Part shown: one piece after another, positions 43,806 to 52,108 of the stretch | Numbering within the stretch: the stretch's first letter is position 1 | How the letters are laid out: every line of letters begins with the position of its first letter | NCBI RefSeq assembly: GCF_004331485.1 | Contig: NZ_SJKD01000007.1 | Coordinates: 310,001 to 374,000, forward strand | Direction: 5' to 3' | Origin: Kribbella capetownensis | Lineage (GTDB): Bacteria > Actinomycetota > Actinomycetes > Propionibacteriales > Kribbellaceae | DNA: 64,000 nt | Translations under genes and position numbers: made by a program | The notes under the pieces: model-generated | Databases searched by the model: none | What the model was told of the DNA's origin: nothing | The model's input: only the letters and a program-made list of their open reading frames with translations

Positions 43806-44941
43806 GCTCGCTGCGGATCGCCCAGCTGGCCAACTTCGTCGGGCCGACGTCCGGTGGAATGCGGACCGCGATCGAGCATCTCGGTCAGGGGTACGTCGAG
43901 GCCGGCGCCGAGCGGATCGTGATCACCCCGGGCGAACGGGACGTGGCGATCGACACCGAGTTCGGCACCGTGGTCCGGACCAAGGCCCTGAAGATCGCCG
44001 GCGGGTACCGGCTCATCACCGACCCGTGGAAGGTGATCGAGACGCTCGAGCGGTTCCGGCCGACCAGCGTGGAGATCTCGGACAAATCCACGCTGCTGCC
44101 GGTCGCCCGCTGGGCCCGCAAGAACGACATCGGCTCGGTTCTGTTCAGCCACGAACGCCTGGACGCGATGCTGTCGCTGTACACCGCCCGGCCACGGCGG
44201 CTCGGCGGCGAAGGGGCGCAGTACCGCCAAGGCGTCATCGCCGGCGTCGGCGCGCTCTACAAGATCCTCAGCCGCACATACGACGCGGTCGTGGTGACGT
44301 CGCGGTACGCCGCGGCCGAGTTCGACGAGGTGACGACGCCGCTGGTCCGGATCCCGCTCGGAGTCGACCTGGACACGTTCCACCCGTCCTTGGCCGAGCC
44401 GGTGGACGACGGCGTACTCAAGCTGGTCCACGCCGGCCGGCTGTCCCGTGAGAAGAGCCCGCACCTGGCAGTCGCCACCGCGGCCGAGCTGCATCGCCGC
44501 GGGGTGGACCTACGCATGGACGTCTACGGCTCGGGACCCCACCTGGACGAGCTGGTCGCGATCGCCGGTGACGCCCCGGTCGTCTTCCACGGGTACGTCG
44601 ACGGCCGCCGGCGCCTGGCGACGCACCTGGCCGCGGCGGACATCGCATTGTCGGTCTGCCCCGGCGAGACCTTCGGCCTGGCTGTGCTAGAAGCCCTCGC
44701 CGCCGGTACGCCGGTCGTCACGGCGAACACCGGTGGAGCGCGCGAACTGGTCGACGAGTCCTGCGGTCGCTGGGCCTCGGCGAACCCGGTCGCCCTGGCG
44801 GACGCCGTACTCGAACTGGCGAAGCTGCCCGGCCGCAGAGCCGCGGCCCGTCGCCGGGCCGAGCTCTACGACTGGGACTCCTGCATCCGCCACATGCTGG
44901 CCCTCCACACCCGGCTGGGCCAGGGGCGCCTGGCCGCTTAG
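43802..44941 (+). CDS. GT4 glycosyltransferase (second)
   Basis: A 379-aa GT-B fold enzyme. The N-terminus reads RIAQLANFVGPTSGGMRTAI; the donor domain has LVHAGRLSREKSPHLAV and CPGETFGLAVLEALAAG with the E-x7-E motif. ATG at 43802 overlaps the stop of the MgtA-like gene, so they are translationally coupled and probably add successive sugars (likely mannose) to the same envelope glycolipid. A frame reaching back to 43190 is only overlap with the first gene. The stop (TAG) overlaps the stop of the convergent MBL-fold gene by four bases. Confidence 0.85.
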   Translation: MSSLRIAQLANFVGPTSGGMRTAIEHLGQGYVEAGAERIVITPGERDVAIDTEFGTVVRTKALKIAGGYRLITDPWKVIETLERFRPTSVEISDKSTLLPVARWARKNDIGSVLFSHERLDAMLSLYTARPRRLGGEGAQYRQGVIAGVGALYKILSRTYDAVVVTSRYAAAEFDEVTTPLVRIPLGVDLDTFHPSLAEPVDDGVLKLVHAGRLSREKSPHLAVATAAELHRRGVDLRMDVYGSGPHLDELVAIAGDAPVVFHGYVDGRRRLATHLAAADIALSVCPGETFGLAVLEALAAGTPVVTANTGGARELVDESCGRWASANPVALADAVLELAKLPGRRAAARRRAELYDWDSCIRHMLALHTRLGQGRLAA

Positions 44942-45753
44942 GTCAGGTGGTCGTAGTCGCCGCGGACCCAGGCGGCGTGGCGATCGGCCGATCGGCGTAC
45001 GACGGCCTTCGCGTCGACCGGGATCGACGCGCCGAAGTTGTTGTAGAGCCGGTCGTACTCGAACGGGTCGAGCGCGCGGGCGACCCGGTCCACGACCGCG
45101 CCCGACAGCGGGATCCGGTTCGGGTAGCTGCGCATGAAGCTGACCGAGGTCCGGTCCGGGTTGGCGAAGATCGTGTCCCCGGACAGGATCACACCCTTGC
45201 CCTCGGCACCTTCCGTCCAGTGCACCACCGCGCTGCCCGGGAAATGCCCGCCCGGCTGGATCACGGTCACCCCGGGCAACGGGTTCAGCTTGCCCGACCA
45301 GGTCCGGATCACCGGGTCCTGCCGGGCCACCCACTCAGCGTCGGCCTCGGACACGTACACCGGCACGTCACCGAGCCGGTGGCTCCACTCGACCTGGACG
45401 CCGTACATGTGCGGGTGACTCGCGATGATCCCGGCCACCTCGCCCCGTTCGCGGATCCGCCGGACCGCGTCGTCGTCGACGTACCCGATCGGGTCCCAGA
45501 GAAGGCTGCCGTCCGGCGTCACCACCAGCATCGACTGCTGGCCGATCCCGGCCGGCGGCTTCGAGCGGACGCCGTACAGGTTCGGCTCCACCTCCTCGAT
45601 GGTCACCTCGGTGCAGGCCGCGGCCAGTTCCTCCAGCGTGGTCCACTGCTGGCCGTCGGCCGGTACCCACTGCCGCTCGTCGGCGCAGATCGCGCAGACC
45701 TCCACTTGTTCGGAGTGCTCCACCGCACAGGTCGCGCAGATCCAGAAACTCAC
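44938..45753 (-). CDS. Metallo-beta-lactamase-fold hydrolase with N-terminal zinc ribbon
   Basis: A 271-aa cytoplasmic protein. An N-terminal rubredoxin-like zinc ribbon has C6-x2-C9 and C20-x2-C23. The MBL-fold body has SHPHMYG in place of the usual HxHxDH, GGHFPGSAVVHW and LSGDTIFANPDRTSVSFMRSYPN. This variant occurs in a family of actinobacterial MBL-fold hydrolases of unknown substrate. The missing second His/Asp of the metal motif may mean a mononuclear centre. Divergent from sdhC with a 135-base gap. Function unknown. Confidence 0.82.
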   Translation of the reverse strand: MSFWICATCAVEHSEQVEVCAICADERQWVPADGQQWTTLEELAAACTEVTIEEVEPNLYGVRSKPPAGIGQQSMLVVTPDGSLLWDPIGYVDDDAVRRIRERGEVAGIIASHPHMYGVQVEWSHRLGDVPVYVSEADAEWVARQDPVIRTWSGKLNPLPGVTVIQPGGHFPGSAVVHWTEGAEGKGVILSGDTIFANPDRTSVSFMRSYPNRIPLSGAVVDRVARALDPFEYDRLYNNFGASIPVDAKAVVRRSADRHAAWVRGDYDHLT

Positions 45754-45888
45754 CGTGTTCTCCCCTCAGTCGGCCGACGCGACCGATCTCACACGCATCG
45801 CGATCGATGTCACATCTGTCAGTACATTTCACCTCAGGGACCGGGTCTAGCATCAAGAAGACCTGGTGTTCGCGACAAGGAGGATCTG

Positions 45889-46266
45889 GTGCCCAGCAAA
45901 CCAGCCGGCACGCTGTATCGCGGCCGGGAGGGCATGTGGTCGTGGGTGGCGCACCGGATCACCGGCGTGGGGATCTTCCTCTTCCTGCTGGTGCACGTGC
46001 TCGACACCGCGCTGGTGCGGGTCTCCCCGGAGGCCTACAACGAGGTCATCGGCACCTACAAGAACCCGATCGTCGGCCTGCTCGAGGTCGGTCTGGTGGC
46101 GGCGATCCTGTTCCACGCGTTCAACGGCATCCGGCTGATCCTGGTGGACTTCTGGGCCAAGGGCCCGCGCTACCAGCGGCAGCTGATGATCGGCGTCGGG
46201 GTGATCTGGGTGGTGCTGTTCGTGCCGTTCGTGATCCGGCACCTGACCCACGTGTTCGGAGGCTGA
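45889..46266 (+). CDS. sdhC: Succinate dehydrogenase cytochrome b subunit
   Basis: A 125-aa membrane anchor of complex II. Three TM helices lie near residues 24-44, 62-84 and 99-118. HRITGVGIFLFLLVHVLD is the family signature, and H76 in LFHAFNGIRLI is the likely haem b ligand. It carries electrons from SdhB to quinone with SdhD. GTG start behind AAGGAGGATCTG. The long plus frame starting at 44947 is antisense to the MBL gene and not real. First gene of sdhCDAB. Confidence 0.93.
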   Translation: MPSKPAGTLYRGREGMWSWVAHRITGVGIFLFLLVHVLDTALVRVSPEAYNEVIGTYKNPIVGLLEVGLVAAILFHAFNGIRLILVDFWAKGPRYQRQLMIGVGVIWVVLFVPFVIRHLTHVFGG

Positions 46267-46267
46267 G

Positions 46268-46723
46268 ATGTCGGAGATCGCCGCACCCCGGTCCAGCTCG
46301 CGCTCCCGCTCGCTGAAGGGCGGCGGCCGCAACCGCTCCGGTCAGACCAACTTCGAGCTGTACAGCTGGCTGTTCATGCGGCTGTCCGGCCTGGCCCTGG
46401 TCGTCCTCGTGCTCGGCCACCTGTTCGTGAACCTGATGCTCGGCGGCGGCATCACCGCGCTGGACTTCGGGTTCGTGGCCGGCAAGTGGGCCAACCCGCT
46501 GTGGCAGGTCTGGGACCTGCTGATGCTGTGGCTGGCGATGTTGCACGGCACCAACGGGCTGCGCACGATCATCAACGACTACGCCGAGAAGGACCAGACC
46601 CGGTTCTGGCTCAAGGCCTTGCTGATCACGGCGGCGATCGTCATCGTCGTCCTCGGCACCCTGGTGATCTTCACGTTCGACCCCTGCCTCGACCCCAGCA
46701 GCACGCTGTCGGTCTGTAAGTAA
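46268..46723 (+). CDS. sdhD: Succinate dehydrogenase membrane anchor subunit
   Basis: A 151-aa membrane protein with three TM helices (about residues 38-58, 78-98 and 118-138). A basic, Ser/Arg-rich cytoplasmic N-terminus leads to SWLFMRLSGLALVVLVLGHLF. LAMLHGTNGLRTIINDY holds a conserved His. Together with SdhC it anchors the catalytic subunits and binds quinone and haem. It starts one base after the sdhC stop and lies seven bases before sdhA. Confidence 0.92.
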   Translation: MSEIAAPRSSSRSRSLKGGGRNRSGQTNFELYSWLFMRLSGLALVVLVLGHLFVNLMLGGGITALDFGFVAGKWANPLWQVWDLLMLWLAMLHGTNGLRTIINDYAEKDQTRFWLKALLITAAIVIVVLGTLVIFTFDPCLDPSSTLSVCK

Positions 46724-46730
46724 GGACGTT

Positions 46731-48473
46731 ATGCAACAGCATCGGTACGACGTGATCATCGTCGGCGCGGGTGGAGCGGGCATGCGCGCCGCCCTGGAGT
46801 CCAGCAAGCGGACCCGGACCGCGGTGCTCACCAAGCTCTATCCGACCCGGTCGCACACCGGCGCGGCCCAGGGCGGCATGTGCGCCGCGCTGGCCAACGT
46901 CGAGGAGGACAACTGGGAGTGGCACACCTTCGACACGGTCAAGGGTGGCGACTTCCTGGTCGACCAGGACGCGGCCGAGGTGATGTGCCGCGAGGCGGTC
47001 GACGCCGTACTCGACCTGGAGAAGATGGGCCTGCCGTTCAACCGGACCGCCGAGGGCAAGATCGACCAGCGGTTCTTCGGCGGCCACACCCGCAACCACG
47101 GTGAGGCCGTCGTCCGCCGGTCCTGCTTCGCGGCGGACCGCACCGGCCACATGATCCTGCAGACGCTGTACCAGCAGTGCATCAAGCAGAACGTCGAATT
47201 CTTCAACGAGTACTACGTTCTCGACCTGCTGATGACCGACGGCAAGGCCAGCGGTGTGGTCGCCTACGAGCTGGCCACCGGCGAGCTGCACGTGTTCTCG
47301 GGCAAGTCGGTGATCTTCGCCTCCGGTGGCTTCGGCAAGGTGTTCCGGACCACGTCCAACGCGCACACGCTGACCGGCGACGGAATGGGCATCGTCTGGC
47401 GCAAGGGCCTGCCGCTGGAAGACATGGAGTTCTTCCAGTTCCACCCGACCGGCCTGGCCGGCCTCGGCGTACTGCTGTCCGAGGCTGCGCGTGGCGAGGG
47501 CGGGATCCTGCGGAACAAGGACAACGAGCGGTTCATGGAGCGGTACGCCCCGACCGTGAAGGACCTGGCCCCGCGGGACATGGTCGCCCGGGCGATGGCC
47601 AACGAGGTCCGCGAGGGCCGCGGCTGCGGTCCGGACGGCGCGTACGTGATGCTCGACCTGACCCACCTGGAGCCCGCGCACATCGACGCGAAGCTGCCCG
47701 ACATCACGGAGTTCGCCCGGACGTACCTGGGCGTCGAGCCGTACACCGAGCAGATCCCGGTGTTCCCGACCGCGCACTACGCGATGGGCGGCATCCCGAC
47801 CAACATCAAGGGCGAGGCGCTGGCCACCAACGACGACGTGATCCCGGGTCTGTACGCCGCGGGTGAGGTCGCCTGCGTGTCCGTGCACGGCGCGAACCGC
47901 CTGGGCACGAACTCGCTGCTCGACATCAACGTGTTCGGCCGGCGGGCGGGTATCGCGGCCGCGGAGTACGCCGCCACCGCCGTCTTCGAGGAGTTGCCGG
48001 ACAGCCCCTCGGCGTACGTCGTCGAACTGGTCGAAGGGCTGCGCAACTCCACCGGCGAGGAGCGGATCGCGGCGATCCGGTCCGACCTGCAGGCGACGAT
48101 GGACCTGAACGCGCAGGTGTACCGGACCGAGGGTTCGCTGAAGCAGGCGCTGGTCGACATCGAGGCGCTCAAGCTGCGGTTCGCCTCGGTCGGCGTGCAG
48201 GACAAGGGCAAGCGGTTCAACACCGACCTGCTCGAGGCGGTCGAGCTCGGCTTCCTGCTCGACCTGGCCGAGGTGCTGGTGGTGTCCGCGCTGGCCCGCA
48301 AGGAGTCCCGCGGCGGTCACTTCCGGGAGGACTACGCCACCCGCGACGACGTCAACTTCATGCGGCACACGATGGCCTACCGCGAGCTCGATGCCGAAGG
48401 CAACGTGAACATCCGGCTGGACTACAAGCCGGTCGTGCAGACCCGCTACAAGCCGATGGAGCGCAAGTACTGA
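46731..48473 (+). CDS. sdhA: Succinate dehydrogenase flavoprotein subunit
   Basis: A 580-aa FAD enzyme that oxidises succinate to fumarate in the TCA cycle. The dinucleotide fold VIIVGAGGAGMRAALES is at about 9-25. SHTGAAQGGM (His42) holds the covalent FAD site. The active-site regions (FHPTG, GEGGILRNK, APRDMVARA, HYAMGGI) and a C-terminal FAD/capping segment (GEVACVSVHGANRLGTNS) are complete. Full length. The stop shares one base with the sdhB ATG. Confidence 0.96.
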   Translation: MQQHRYDVIIVGAGGAGMRAALESSKRTRTAVLTKLYPTRSHTGAAQGGMCAALANVEEDNWEWHTFDTVKGGDFLVDQDAAEVMCREAVDAVLDLEKMGLPFNRTAEGKIDQRFFGGHTRNHGEAVVRRSCFAADRTGHMILQTLYQQCIKQNVEFFNEYYVLDLLMTDGKASGVVAYELATGELHVFSGKSVIFASGGFGKVFRTTSNAHTLTGDGMGIVWRKGLPLEDMEFFQFHPTGLAGLGVLLSEAARGEGGILRNKDNERFMERYAPTVKDLAPRDMVARAMANEVREGRGCGPDGAYVMLDLTHLEPAHIDAKLPDITEFARTYLGVEPYTEQIPVFPTAHYAMGGIPTNIKGEALATNDDVIPGLYAAGEVACVSVHGANRLGTNSLLDINVFGRRAGIAAAEYAATAVFEELPDSPSAYVVELVEGLRNSTGEERIAAIRSDLQATMDLNAQVYRTEGSLKQALVDIEALKLRFASVGVQDKGKRFNTDLLEAVELGFLLDLAEVLVVSALARKESRGGHFREDYATRDDVNFMRHTMAYRELDAEGNVNIRLDYKPVVQTRYKPMERKY

Positions 48474-49177
48474 TGGACGTCAAGGTCAAGATCCTGCGGT
48501 ACAACCCGGAGGTCGTCGACGAGGCCGAGTGGAAGACCTACTCGGTCACGCTGCAGCCGACCGACCGGGTGCTGGACGCGCTGCACAAGATCAAGTGGGA
48601 GCAGGACGGCACGCTGACCTTCCGGCGGTCCTGTGGGCACGGCGTCTGCGGCTCGGACGCGATGCGGATCAACGGCCGCAACCGGCTGGCCTGCAAGACG
48701 CTGATCAAGGACCTGAACCCGGAGAAGGAGATCACCGTCGAGCCGATCAAGGGCCTGCCGGTGCTGAAGGACCTGGTCGTCGACATGGAGCCGTTCTTCG
48801 ACGCGTACCGCGCGGTGATGCCGTTCCTGGTCACCAGCGGCCACGAGCCGACCCGGGAGCGGATCCAGTCGCAGGCCGACCGGGACCGCTTCGACGACAC
48901 CACCAAGTGCATCCTCTGCGCCGCCTGTACGACGTCCTGCCCGGTGTTCTGGTCCGACGGCCAGTACTTCGGCCCGCAGGCGATCGTCGGCGCGCACCGG
49001 TTCATCTTCGACAGCCGCGACGAGGGCACCGAGCAGCGGCTGGAGATCCTGAACGACAAGGAAGGCGTCTGGCGCTGCCGGACCACCTTCAACTGCACCG
49101 ACGCCTGCCCGCGCGGCATCGAGGTCACCAAGGCGATCCAGGAGGTCAAGCGCGCGCTGATCTTCCGCCGGGTGTGA
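48473..49177 (+). CDS. sdhB: Succinate dehydrogenase iron-sulfur subunit
   Basis: A 234-aa protein carrying three Fe-S clusters. The [2Fe-2S] ligands are C54, C59, D62 and C74 (CGHGVCGSD, with Asp replacing the third Cys, as in E. coli). The [4Fe-4S]/[3Fe-4S] ligands are in CILCAACTTSCP (C146, C149, C152, C156) and in C202, C208, C212 (NCTDACPRG). It passes electrons from SdhA to the membrane. ATG overlaps the sdhA stop (TGATG). The stop codon is embedded in a perfect palindrome, described separately. Confidence 0.95.
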   Translation: MDVKVKILRYNPEVVDEAEWKTYSVTLQPTDRVLDALHKIKWEQDGTLTFRRSCGHGVCGSDAMRINGRNRLACKTLIKDLNPEKEITVEPIKGLPVLKDLVVDMEPFFDAYRAVMPFLVTSGHEPTRERIQSQADRDRFDDTTKCILCAACTTSCPVFWSDGQYFGPQAIVGAHRFIFDSRDEGTEQRLEILNDKEGVWRCRTTFNCTDACPRGIEVTKAIQEVKRALIFRRV

Positions 49178-49188
49178 GCTAGCTCACA
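49173..49188. promoter_or_regulatory. Perfect CRP/GlxR-type palindrome at the sdhB stop
   Basis: TGTGAGCTAGCTCACA is a perfect 16-base palindrome and exactly fits the CRP-family consensus TGTGA-N6-TCACA (the actinobacterial form has TA in the centre). The sdhB stop codon is inside it. A half copy, GCTAGCTCAC at 49222-49231, lies at the end of the convergent gene and could pair with it as a 10-bp stem. It could be a regulator site or part of a terminator. Confidence 0.55.
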
Positions 49189-49227
49189 TTCACCAACCAA
49201 CCTCTGTCCCCCATCCGTCGTGCTAGC

Positions 49228-49659
49228 TCACGGGTGCATGTGGGCGCCCTTGAGGGTCTTGTCGACGGCGTTCTTCGGCCCGTAGAGGGCGATCCCGACC
49301 AGGTCGAGTTCCTCGGTCGCAACCGCCTTCACGGCCGCCCGGTTGTCCCGATCGTTGCCAGTAGCAAACAGTTCCTGAGTGAACACCGAATGCTCGATCC
49401 CACGCTGCAACGCCCGCCGGTGTGCGGTCGCCATGAACTCCTTGGACCCCTCGAACACCAACACCGGCTGCCGAAACATCGGCAAGTACTTCACCCCATC
49501 GGCATCCTCATAAGGCTCCCCCACCACCTCAGCCCGAGTCCCCGCAATCCCGCTCACCAGGAACGCGGCCACATTCAACCGCTGCCAGACCGCCAAATCC
49601 TCCCGCAACAACACCGCAATCTTCGTCTCGAACCTGATCGGCTCATTCGCACTGTCCAC
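49228..49659 (-). CDS. DUF2000 family protein
   Basis: A 143-aa cytoplasmic protein of the DUF2000 family. Features are RFETKIAVLLREDLAVWQRLNVAAFLVSGIAG near the N-terminus, PVLVFEGSKEF in the middle, and the ALYGPKNAVDKTLKGAHMHP tail. The fold is thought to be related to peptidyl-tRNA hydrolase II, but no reaction is established. GTG at 49659 is chosen because family similarity begins just after it; GTG at 49680 is possible. Convergent with sdhB. Upstream lie 251 bases with no gene on its strand. Confidence 0.82.
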   Translation of the reverse strand: MDSANEPIRFETKIAVLLREDLAVWQRLNVAAFLVSGIAGTRAEVVGEPYEDADGVKYLPMFRQPVLVFEGSKEFMATAHRRALQRGIEHSVFTQELFATGNDRDNRAAVKAVATEELDLVGIALYGPKNAVDKTLKGAHMHP

Positions 49660-49910
49660 ACCCCCACAGTCCCGCCCCACCCGTCCCCCGGTCTTGTACG
49701 TTCTTCACCTGTACGACCGGCCCTGGCGCACTCGGTACGGCGAGCACGGCGCACTTCAGGTGGATCTCCAACCCTTGGAGTTGTCACGTCCTGCTGTTGC
49801 GGACACTCGTTGCCTAACGTCGACACATGCGCTGGTTGTCCCCTCGCATCACCTCGGTCGTGTGGACAGAGGGGGATGCGCCGCCGGAGACGGTGTCCTT
49901 TCGCGGGTGG
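49660..49910. other. Intergenic region between DUF2000 and M55 peptidase genes
   Basis: About 250 bases without a supported gene. It must hold the promoter of the minus-strand DUF2000 gene. On the plus strand an ATG at 49827 opens with 28 protein-like codons (MRWLSPRITSVVW...), but the frame then runs antisense through the M55 gene and is not credible as a whole. Confidence 0.5.
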
Positions 49911-50738
49911 TCAGCAGTACGGGGGGTTGGAGGTTACTGCGGTGGCTACTCGGAGGAAGAGGTTGAAGAGGCGGTAGAGGGTGAGCATGTCGGCTTCGAC
50001 TGTGACGGTGCGGTCGTCGCGCCGGGCCACGCCGGGGAGGCCGGTCAGGTGAGAGGCGACGGACGCGGACTGCCAGCGGACGGTCAGGCGGCGGGTTGGG
50101 GACGGTGCGGCGACGGTTGGGAGAGCACGGAGCGCCTCGGTGGTGGTGGATTCGATCGCGGCGCGGGCCTCGAGGACCGGGACCAGTTGGGCGGCGAAGC
50201 GGTCCTTGGCTTGTTTGACGGCGACCGTGCGTACGCCGGCATCCCAAGCACTCATCTCCGCGCAGGCAGTGTCGTCACCAGTCAGCATCGCGACCGGTAC
50301 GCCGTACGCCGCAGCCCCGGCGTGGAAGAGGCCGATCTCACCGGTGACCTGATCGTCGAGCCAGATGTCCTCGATCTCGTGGCCCATGAAGCTGTGGCTG
50401 AGAACGCCGAGCACCCCGGCTCGCGCGTGATACCCGACGCAGAGGACAGCGTCGTACGCGCTGGTGAGGCCCTCCATCATGCCCATCGGCTTCGGGCGGC
50501 CCTTGATCAGCGTGGCGCGCGGGTCGAGCAGGTCCGGCAGCAGGTTGCGCATCGGGCCGTGGGCGTCGTTGACCAGTACGGCGGTCGCACCGGCGGCGTA
50601 CGCACCACGGATGGCGGCATTCACGTCCTCGGTCATCATCACCCGGCCACGCTCGTAGTCCCGGCCCGGCGGCTGGACGTCCTCCGCGTCGACCAGTCCG
50701 GTGATGCCCTCCATGTCCGCGCTGATGTAAGCCTTCAC
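49911..50738 (-). CDS. M55 family D-aminopeptidase-like protein (DppA type)
   Basis: A 275-aa zinc peptidase. Likely ligands are D8 and E10 in ISADMEGITG, H60 in DAHGPM, H104 in GYHARAG and E134 in VTGEIGLF, at positions nearly identical to Bacillus DppA (Asp8, Glu10, His60, His104, Glu133 from memory). DppA removes N-terminal D-Ala from peptides, so this enzyme may recycle wall peptides. The GTG at 50738 gives the canonical N-terminus; the frame extending to 51017 is antisense to the AraC gene. Divergent from an AraC regulator with only 13 bases between, so start regions must overlap their promoters. Confidence 0.88.
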   Translation of the reverse strand: MKAYISADMEGITGLVDAEDVQPPGRDYERGRVMMTEDVNAAIRGAYAAGATAVLVNDAHGPMRNLLPDLLDPRATLIKGRPKPMGMMEGLTSAYDAVLCVGYHARAGVLGVLSHSFMGHEIEDIWLDDQVTGEIGLFHAGAAAYGVPVAMLTGDDTACAEMSAWDAGVRTVAVKQAKDRFAAQLVPVLEARAAIESTTTEALRALPTVAAPSPTRRLTVRWQSASVASHLTGLPGVARRDDRTVTVEADMLTLYRLFNLFLRVATAVTSNPPYC

Positions 50739-50751
50739 GGGACGCAAGCGT

Positions 50752-51555
50752 ATGTTCTTGACTGTGAGCGGTGGCGCCGAGGTCAAGGCGTGGCGGCCCG
50801 AGCTGAGCGGCGTCGTCGAGGTCCTGCACGCGCACTTCCCCTCCCATGCGTACCCGAGCCACACGCACGACGCGTGGACCGTGCTGATCGTGGACGAGGG
50901 CGTCGTGAGGTACGACCTGGACCACCGCGAGCACGGGCTGGCCCAGGCACAGGTCTCACTGCTGCCGCCGAACGTCCCGCACGACGGCCGCTCGGTCCGG
51001 CCCGAGGGCTTCCGCAAGCGCGTGCTGTACCTGAAGCCCGAGCGGCTCGGCCGCGACCTGATCGGTGCGGCCGTGGACCAGCCCGAGTACGTCGACCCGC
51101 TGCTGCGGCACCGTTTGCACCAGTTGCACGGCGTACTGCTGGACGGACGGGAGGACCTGGAGGCGCAGAGCCGGCTGACGCTGATCGAGGAGCGGCTGCG
51201 GCAGCACCTGCAGCGGAACGTGCTCGACCCACCCGATCAGCGGGATCCGGGGATCGCGGCGCGGCTCCGCGACGTACTGGACGCGAACGTGCCGGCCGGG
51301 ATCACGCTGGACGACGCGTCGAAGTTGGTGCATGCACATCCGGCGCATCTGGTCCGGGCGTTCAGCCGGGAGTTCGGGATGCCACCGCATCGATACCTGA
51401 CCGGGCGGCGGGTCGACCTGGCCCGGCGCTACCTGCTCGATGGGCATCCGCCCGCGGACGTGGCGACGCTGGCCGGGTTCTACGACCAGTCCCACCTGAA
51501 CCGGCACTTCCGCAAGATGCTCGGAGTGACGCCGGCGAGCTTCGTCAGGCGTTGA
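50752..51555 (+). CDS. AraC family transcriptional regulator
   Basis: A 267-aa regulator. An N-terminal cupin sensor domain (HFPSHAYPSHTHDAWTVLIV, PPNVPHDGR) is followed by a C-terminal double helix-turn-helix (ITLDDASKLVHAHPAHLVRAF and VATLAGFYDQSHLNRHFRK). The ligand is unknown. ATG at 50752 taken; GTG at 50764 is an alternative, and neither has a good ribosome site. Head-to-head with the M55 peptidase gene, 13 bases apart, so it may control that gene and itself. The end overlaps the convergent small membrane protein gene by 11 bases. Confidence 0.88.
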   Translation: MFLTVSGGAEVKAWRPELSGVVEVLHAHFPSHAYPSHTHDAWTVLIVDEGVVRYDLDHREHGLAQAQVSLLPPNVPHDGRSVRPEGFRKRVLYLKPERLGRDLIGAAVDQPEYVDPLLRHRLHQLHGVLLDGREDLEAQSRLTLIEERLRQHLQRNVLDPPDQRDPGIAARLRDVLDANVPAGITLDDASKLVHAHPAHLVRAFSREFGMPPHRYLTGRRVDLARRYLLDGHPPADVATLAGFYDQSHLNRHFRKMLGVTPASFVRR

Positions 51556-51775
51556 CCTTCTGCTCCGCGCGGGAGGCCTTGTAGGCGCGGACACCCCAGG
51601 TGCCGAGCAGGGCGGCGATCAGCAGGTTGACCACGATCAGGATGGTGTGGGCGACGTAGTACCCGGTCGGACGGCCCTCGGTGGCGGCCAGGTTCTTGAT
51701 GAACGTCACGTAGGTGACGACGTTCCAGACCGCGATGCCGAGCAGGACCAGCGCGTGCTTGCGTTCGAGTTTCAC
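51545..51775 (-). CDS. Small two-helix membrane protein (SCO4848-like)
   Basis: A 76-aa protein with two TM helices (about residues 8-27 and 40-62) and a basic C-terminal tail. WNVVTYVTFIKNL and GYYVAHTILIVVN resemble the SCO4848-type actinobacterial membrane proteins of unknown function, from memory. ATG start. Its last 11 bases overlap the end of the convergent AraC gene. Confidence 0.72.
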   Translation of the reverse strand: MKLERKHALVLLGIAVWNVVTYVTFIKNLAATEGRPTGYYVAHTILIVVNLLIAALLGTWGVRAYKASRAEQKVNA

Positions 51776-52108
51776 CGGTCCATTGTCCCTGGTCGTCGAC
51801 AGTCCCCGAAGTCCGCCTTCGGCGAAGCGGGGCGGCCGCGCCTCACTCGGCCGCCCCGCCCGAGGGGCGAGCTCCTGTCATCGACCTTGGTTCATGGCCG
51901 GCGCGGCGGCAAGCGATCCAACTTACCCACGGGTCACATCAAGGGTTTCCCTGCGGGAGGCGGACCTGGGGCACTCATCAACCCGCCGAGAAGAGCGCAG
52001 ATCCCACCTCGCTGAGCGTGGAGCCTCCGATGTCGCGAGCGTTGGTGAGTGCTGCGCGTCCGGCCGTGGCAGGCGACCATGCGGAGGAGCTGAGCCGGGC
52101 GGGCGGAC
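51776..52108. other. Gene-free stretch with one hairpin
   Basis: About 330 bases with no supported gene. It holds a perfect 10-bp inverted repeat (GGGGCGGCCG / CGGCCGCCCC) at 51829-51857, and near its right end a partial copy of the LuxR gene's final codons (52076-52089 repeats 52128-52141). The promoter of the small membrane protein should lie in the left part. Confidence 0.5.

Noticed and set aside
49827..51584. A 585-codon plus frame starting with a protein-like segment at 49827
   Set aside because: After about 28 codons it runs antisense through the M55 gene and then out of frame through the AraC gene. Only the first few codons look like protein, so at most it is a remnant.
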